In this document: positions 5,637 to 6,694 of the stretch, piece after piece | Position numbering within the stretch: position 1 is the stretch's first letter | How the letters are laid out: each line of letters starts with the position of its first letter | Source: Sulfurimonadaceae bacterium | Lineage (GTDB): Bacteria > Campylobacterota > Campylobacteria > Campylobacterales > Sulfurimonadaceae | Direction: 5' to 3' | Length of the DNA stretch: 6,694 nucleotides | NCBI GenBank assembly: GCA_030610325.1 | Contig: JAUWRZ010000116.1 | Coordinates: forward strand, 1-6,694 | Translations under genes and position numbers: made by a program | Notes under the pieces: model-generated | What the model saw: the letters and a program-made list of their open reading frames with translations, nothing else | The model's database searches: none | What the model was told of the DNA's origin: nothing

Positions 5637-6694
5637 GTAGCTTGACTTTGACCCAGTACCTTGATATCAGCTGGCTGCTTGAGCATGAGTTTGAAGCACA
5701 AGACCGCGAGCAGAACAGGGGAGACGGCTTAGCGAGTGAGAAGCTTAAAGCACATCCGGTCGAACAGCTGAAGTGGTGGATGCAAAAGTACCATCATCGT
5801 ATCAAAGAGAGCGATGCAAAGGTGACTGACGAGATGCTGCGCTATATGCTCTGGACTATCATCCTTGTCATGTTTATCATGGGTATGGGAACAGGCAGGG
5901 CGATGTTGGAGTATGGTGGTGGTGAACTGGTGAACATAGTCGGCTTCTTTGTCGTGCTGGTCATCGTGCCGTTACTCTTCTCTCTTATGAGTCTTCTCTT
6001 TTTGCTAAAAGCACTCTTTTTTGAGACAGAGCGTGCTCATATACCCCTTCTGGTCAAACTGCTGTTCGATCTTTTTGGGAAGTTCTCTCTTGAGATGAGA
6101 GAGAGGGTCGAGACACTTTACAGACATGAACGTATCATGCAGAGTCTTGCCGTCAAGTTCTTGCAGTACGGCTCCATCACATTCTCCCTTGGCGCTCTTT
6201 TGGCTTTGATGGTCACTATCACTACGCAAGATATCGCCTTCGGGTGGAATACGACGCTAGATGTCACTCCTGAGCTTCTTCATCAGTTCATCGCAGTCGT
6301 AGCGCTGCCCTGGAGTGCGCTCTTTCCTGATACGGTGCCCTCGATAGAGCTCATAACGCTCAGCCAGCATTTTCGCCTTGGTAATGAGATGGCGCCGGAA
6401 CTTATCGCACAGGCGAAGAGCTTGGGAAGCTGGTGGATATTTCTTGCCCTTTCTTTGTTGGTATGGGGTGTGTCGGTACGTATCATCTTAGCGCTGTTAG
6501 CTCGCTATCGGTACGAGAAGGTCCTCCAGACATCACTGCTGAGAGACCATGATGCTTCACTGCTGCTGAGCTATATGAACGAGAGTCTCATCACGACGAG
6601 TTCACCCGAACATGAAGAGCAGTCAGAAGCTGATGAAGTCGTAGAAGCCGCGTTGGAGCCTCTCTCTACCGGACTCAGTACAGATACCGTGGTA
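5633..6694 (+). CDS. DUF2868-type multi-spanning membrane protein, C-terminus beyond the window
   Basis: The 354 codons present run off the right edge without a stop. A soluble N-terminal region (about 1-68) with HPVEQLKWWMQKYHHRI precedes at least four hydrophobic segments, near residues 70-87, 101-128, 179-198 and 267-291, with a possible fifth near 213-232. A charged linker (about 130-170) separates the two halves. The segment ALMVTITTQDIAFGWNTTL (191-209) and the overall layout match what I know of the DUF2868 family of inner-membrane proteins. After residue 300 the chain turns soluble and acidic (EHEEQSEADEVVEAALE, 326-342). In other proteobacteria DUF2868 genes are usually followed by a DUF3482 GTPase gene, which may lie just outside this window. 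The role is not established. The ATG overlaps the preceding stop; AGGGG (5618-5622) is a modest ribosome site 10 bases upstream. Family confidence is good, function none. Confidence 0.82.
   Translation, partial: MSSLTLTQYLDISWLLEHEFEAQDREQNRGDGLASEKLKAHPVEQLKWWMQKYHHRIKESDAKVTDEMLRYMLWTIILVMFIMGMGTGRAMLEYGGGELVNIVGFFVVLVIVPLLFSLMSLLFLLKALFFETERAHIPLLVKLLFDLFGKFSLEMRERVETLYRHERIMQSLAVKFLQYGSITFSLGALLALMVTITTQDIAFGWNTTLDVTPELLHQFIAVVALPWSALFPDTVPSIELITLSQHFRLGNEMAPELIAQAKSLGSWWIFLALSLLVWGVSVRIILALLARYRYEKVLQTSLLRDHDASLLLSYMNESLITTSSPEHEEQSEADEVVEAALEPLSTGLSTDTVV

Noticed and set aside
5501..6486. Minus-strand frames opposite the plus-strand operon (5501-5701, 6005-6229, 6283-6486)
   Set aside because: They overlap coupled, well-signalled plus-strand genes and show no protein features.

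Overview
The window is a compact stretch (about half G+C by eye, gaps of about 110 bp or less) with six protein genes. Four lie on the minus strand and two on the plus strand, firing away from each other from a 71-bp gap near 5389-5459. No RNA gene, insertion sequence, CRISPR array or phage gene was seen. Codon habits (many GAT ATC and CTC TTT pairs, AGA and CGT arginines) and Campylobacter-style -10 boxes of the form G-N-TATAAT without clear -35 boxes point to a Campylobacterota bacterium of the Sulfurimonas/Sulfurovum kind. This is an inference from style; no phylogenetic marker is present.

Minus strand, in order of transcription. (i) 5388-3817 encodes a 523-residue flavoprotein with two tandem nitroreductase folds of the SagB/ThcOx type. 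(ii) 3760-1157 encodes an 867-residue lipoprotein that is a subtilisin-like (S8) serine protease, with a PPC-like domain, an inhibitory propeptide, an intact Asp/His/Asn/Ser set and two C-terminal beta modules. (iii) 1160-669 encodes a 163-residue probable lipoprotein with a PrcB C-terminal domain; it overlaps the protease gene by 4 bases. (iv) 559-1 is the first 186 codons of an ATP-dependent 5-oxoprolinase (OPLAH/hydantoinase A type), cut off by the window edge.

Plus strand. A GTG-started gene (5460-5636) encodes a 58-residue secreted or membrane-anchored protein I do not recognise. It overlaps by 4 bases the start of a DUF2868-type multi-spanning membrane protein (5633 to beyond the window end).

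Functional reading. The best-supported unit is the protease-PrcB pair, two translationally coupled lipoprotein genes that look like a reduced, rearranged version of the Treponema denticola dentilisin locus (prcB-prcA-prtP). PrcB is probably a maturation or stability partner of the protease in the envelope. A consensus -10 box sits on top of the upstream-most ATG of the protease, so its real start may be a TTG 30 bases downstream. The SagB-like gene just upstream may or may not be functionally linked. No YcaO or other RiPP partner is visible, so a peptide-modifying pathway cannot be claimed.
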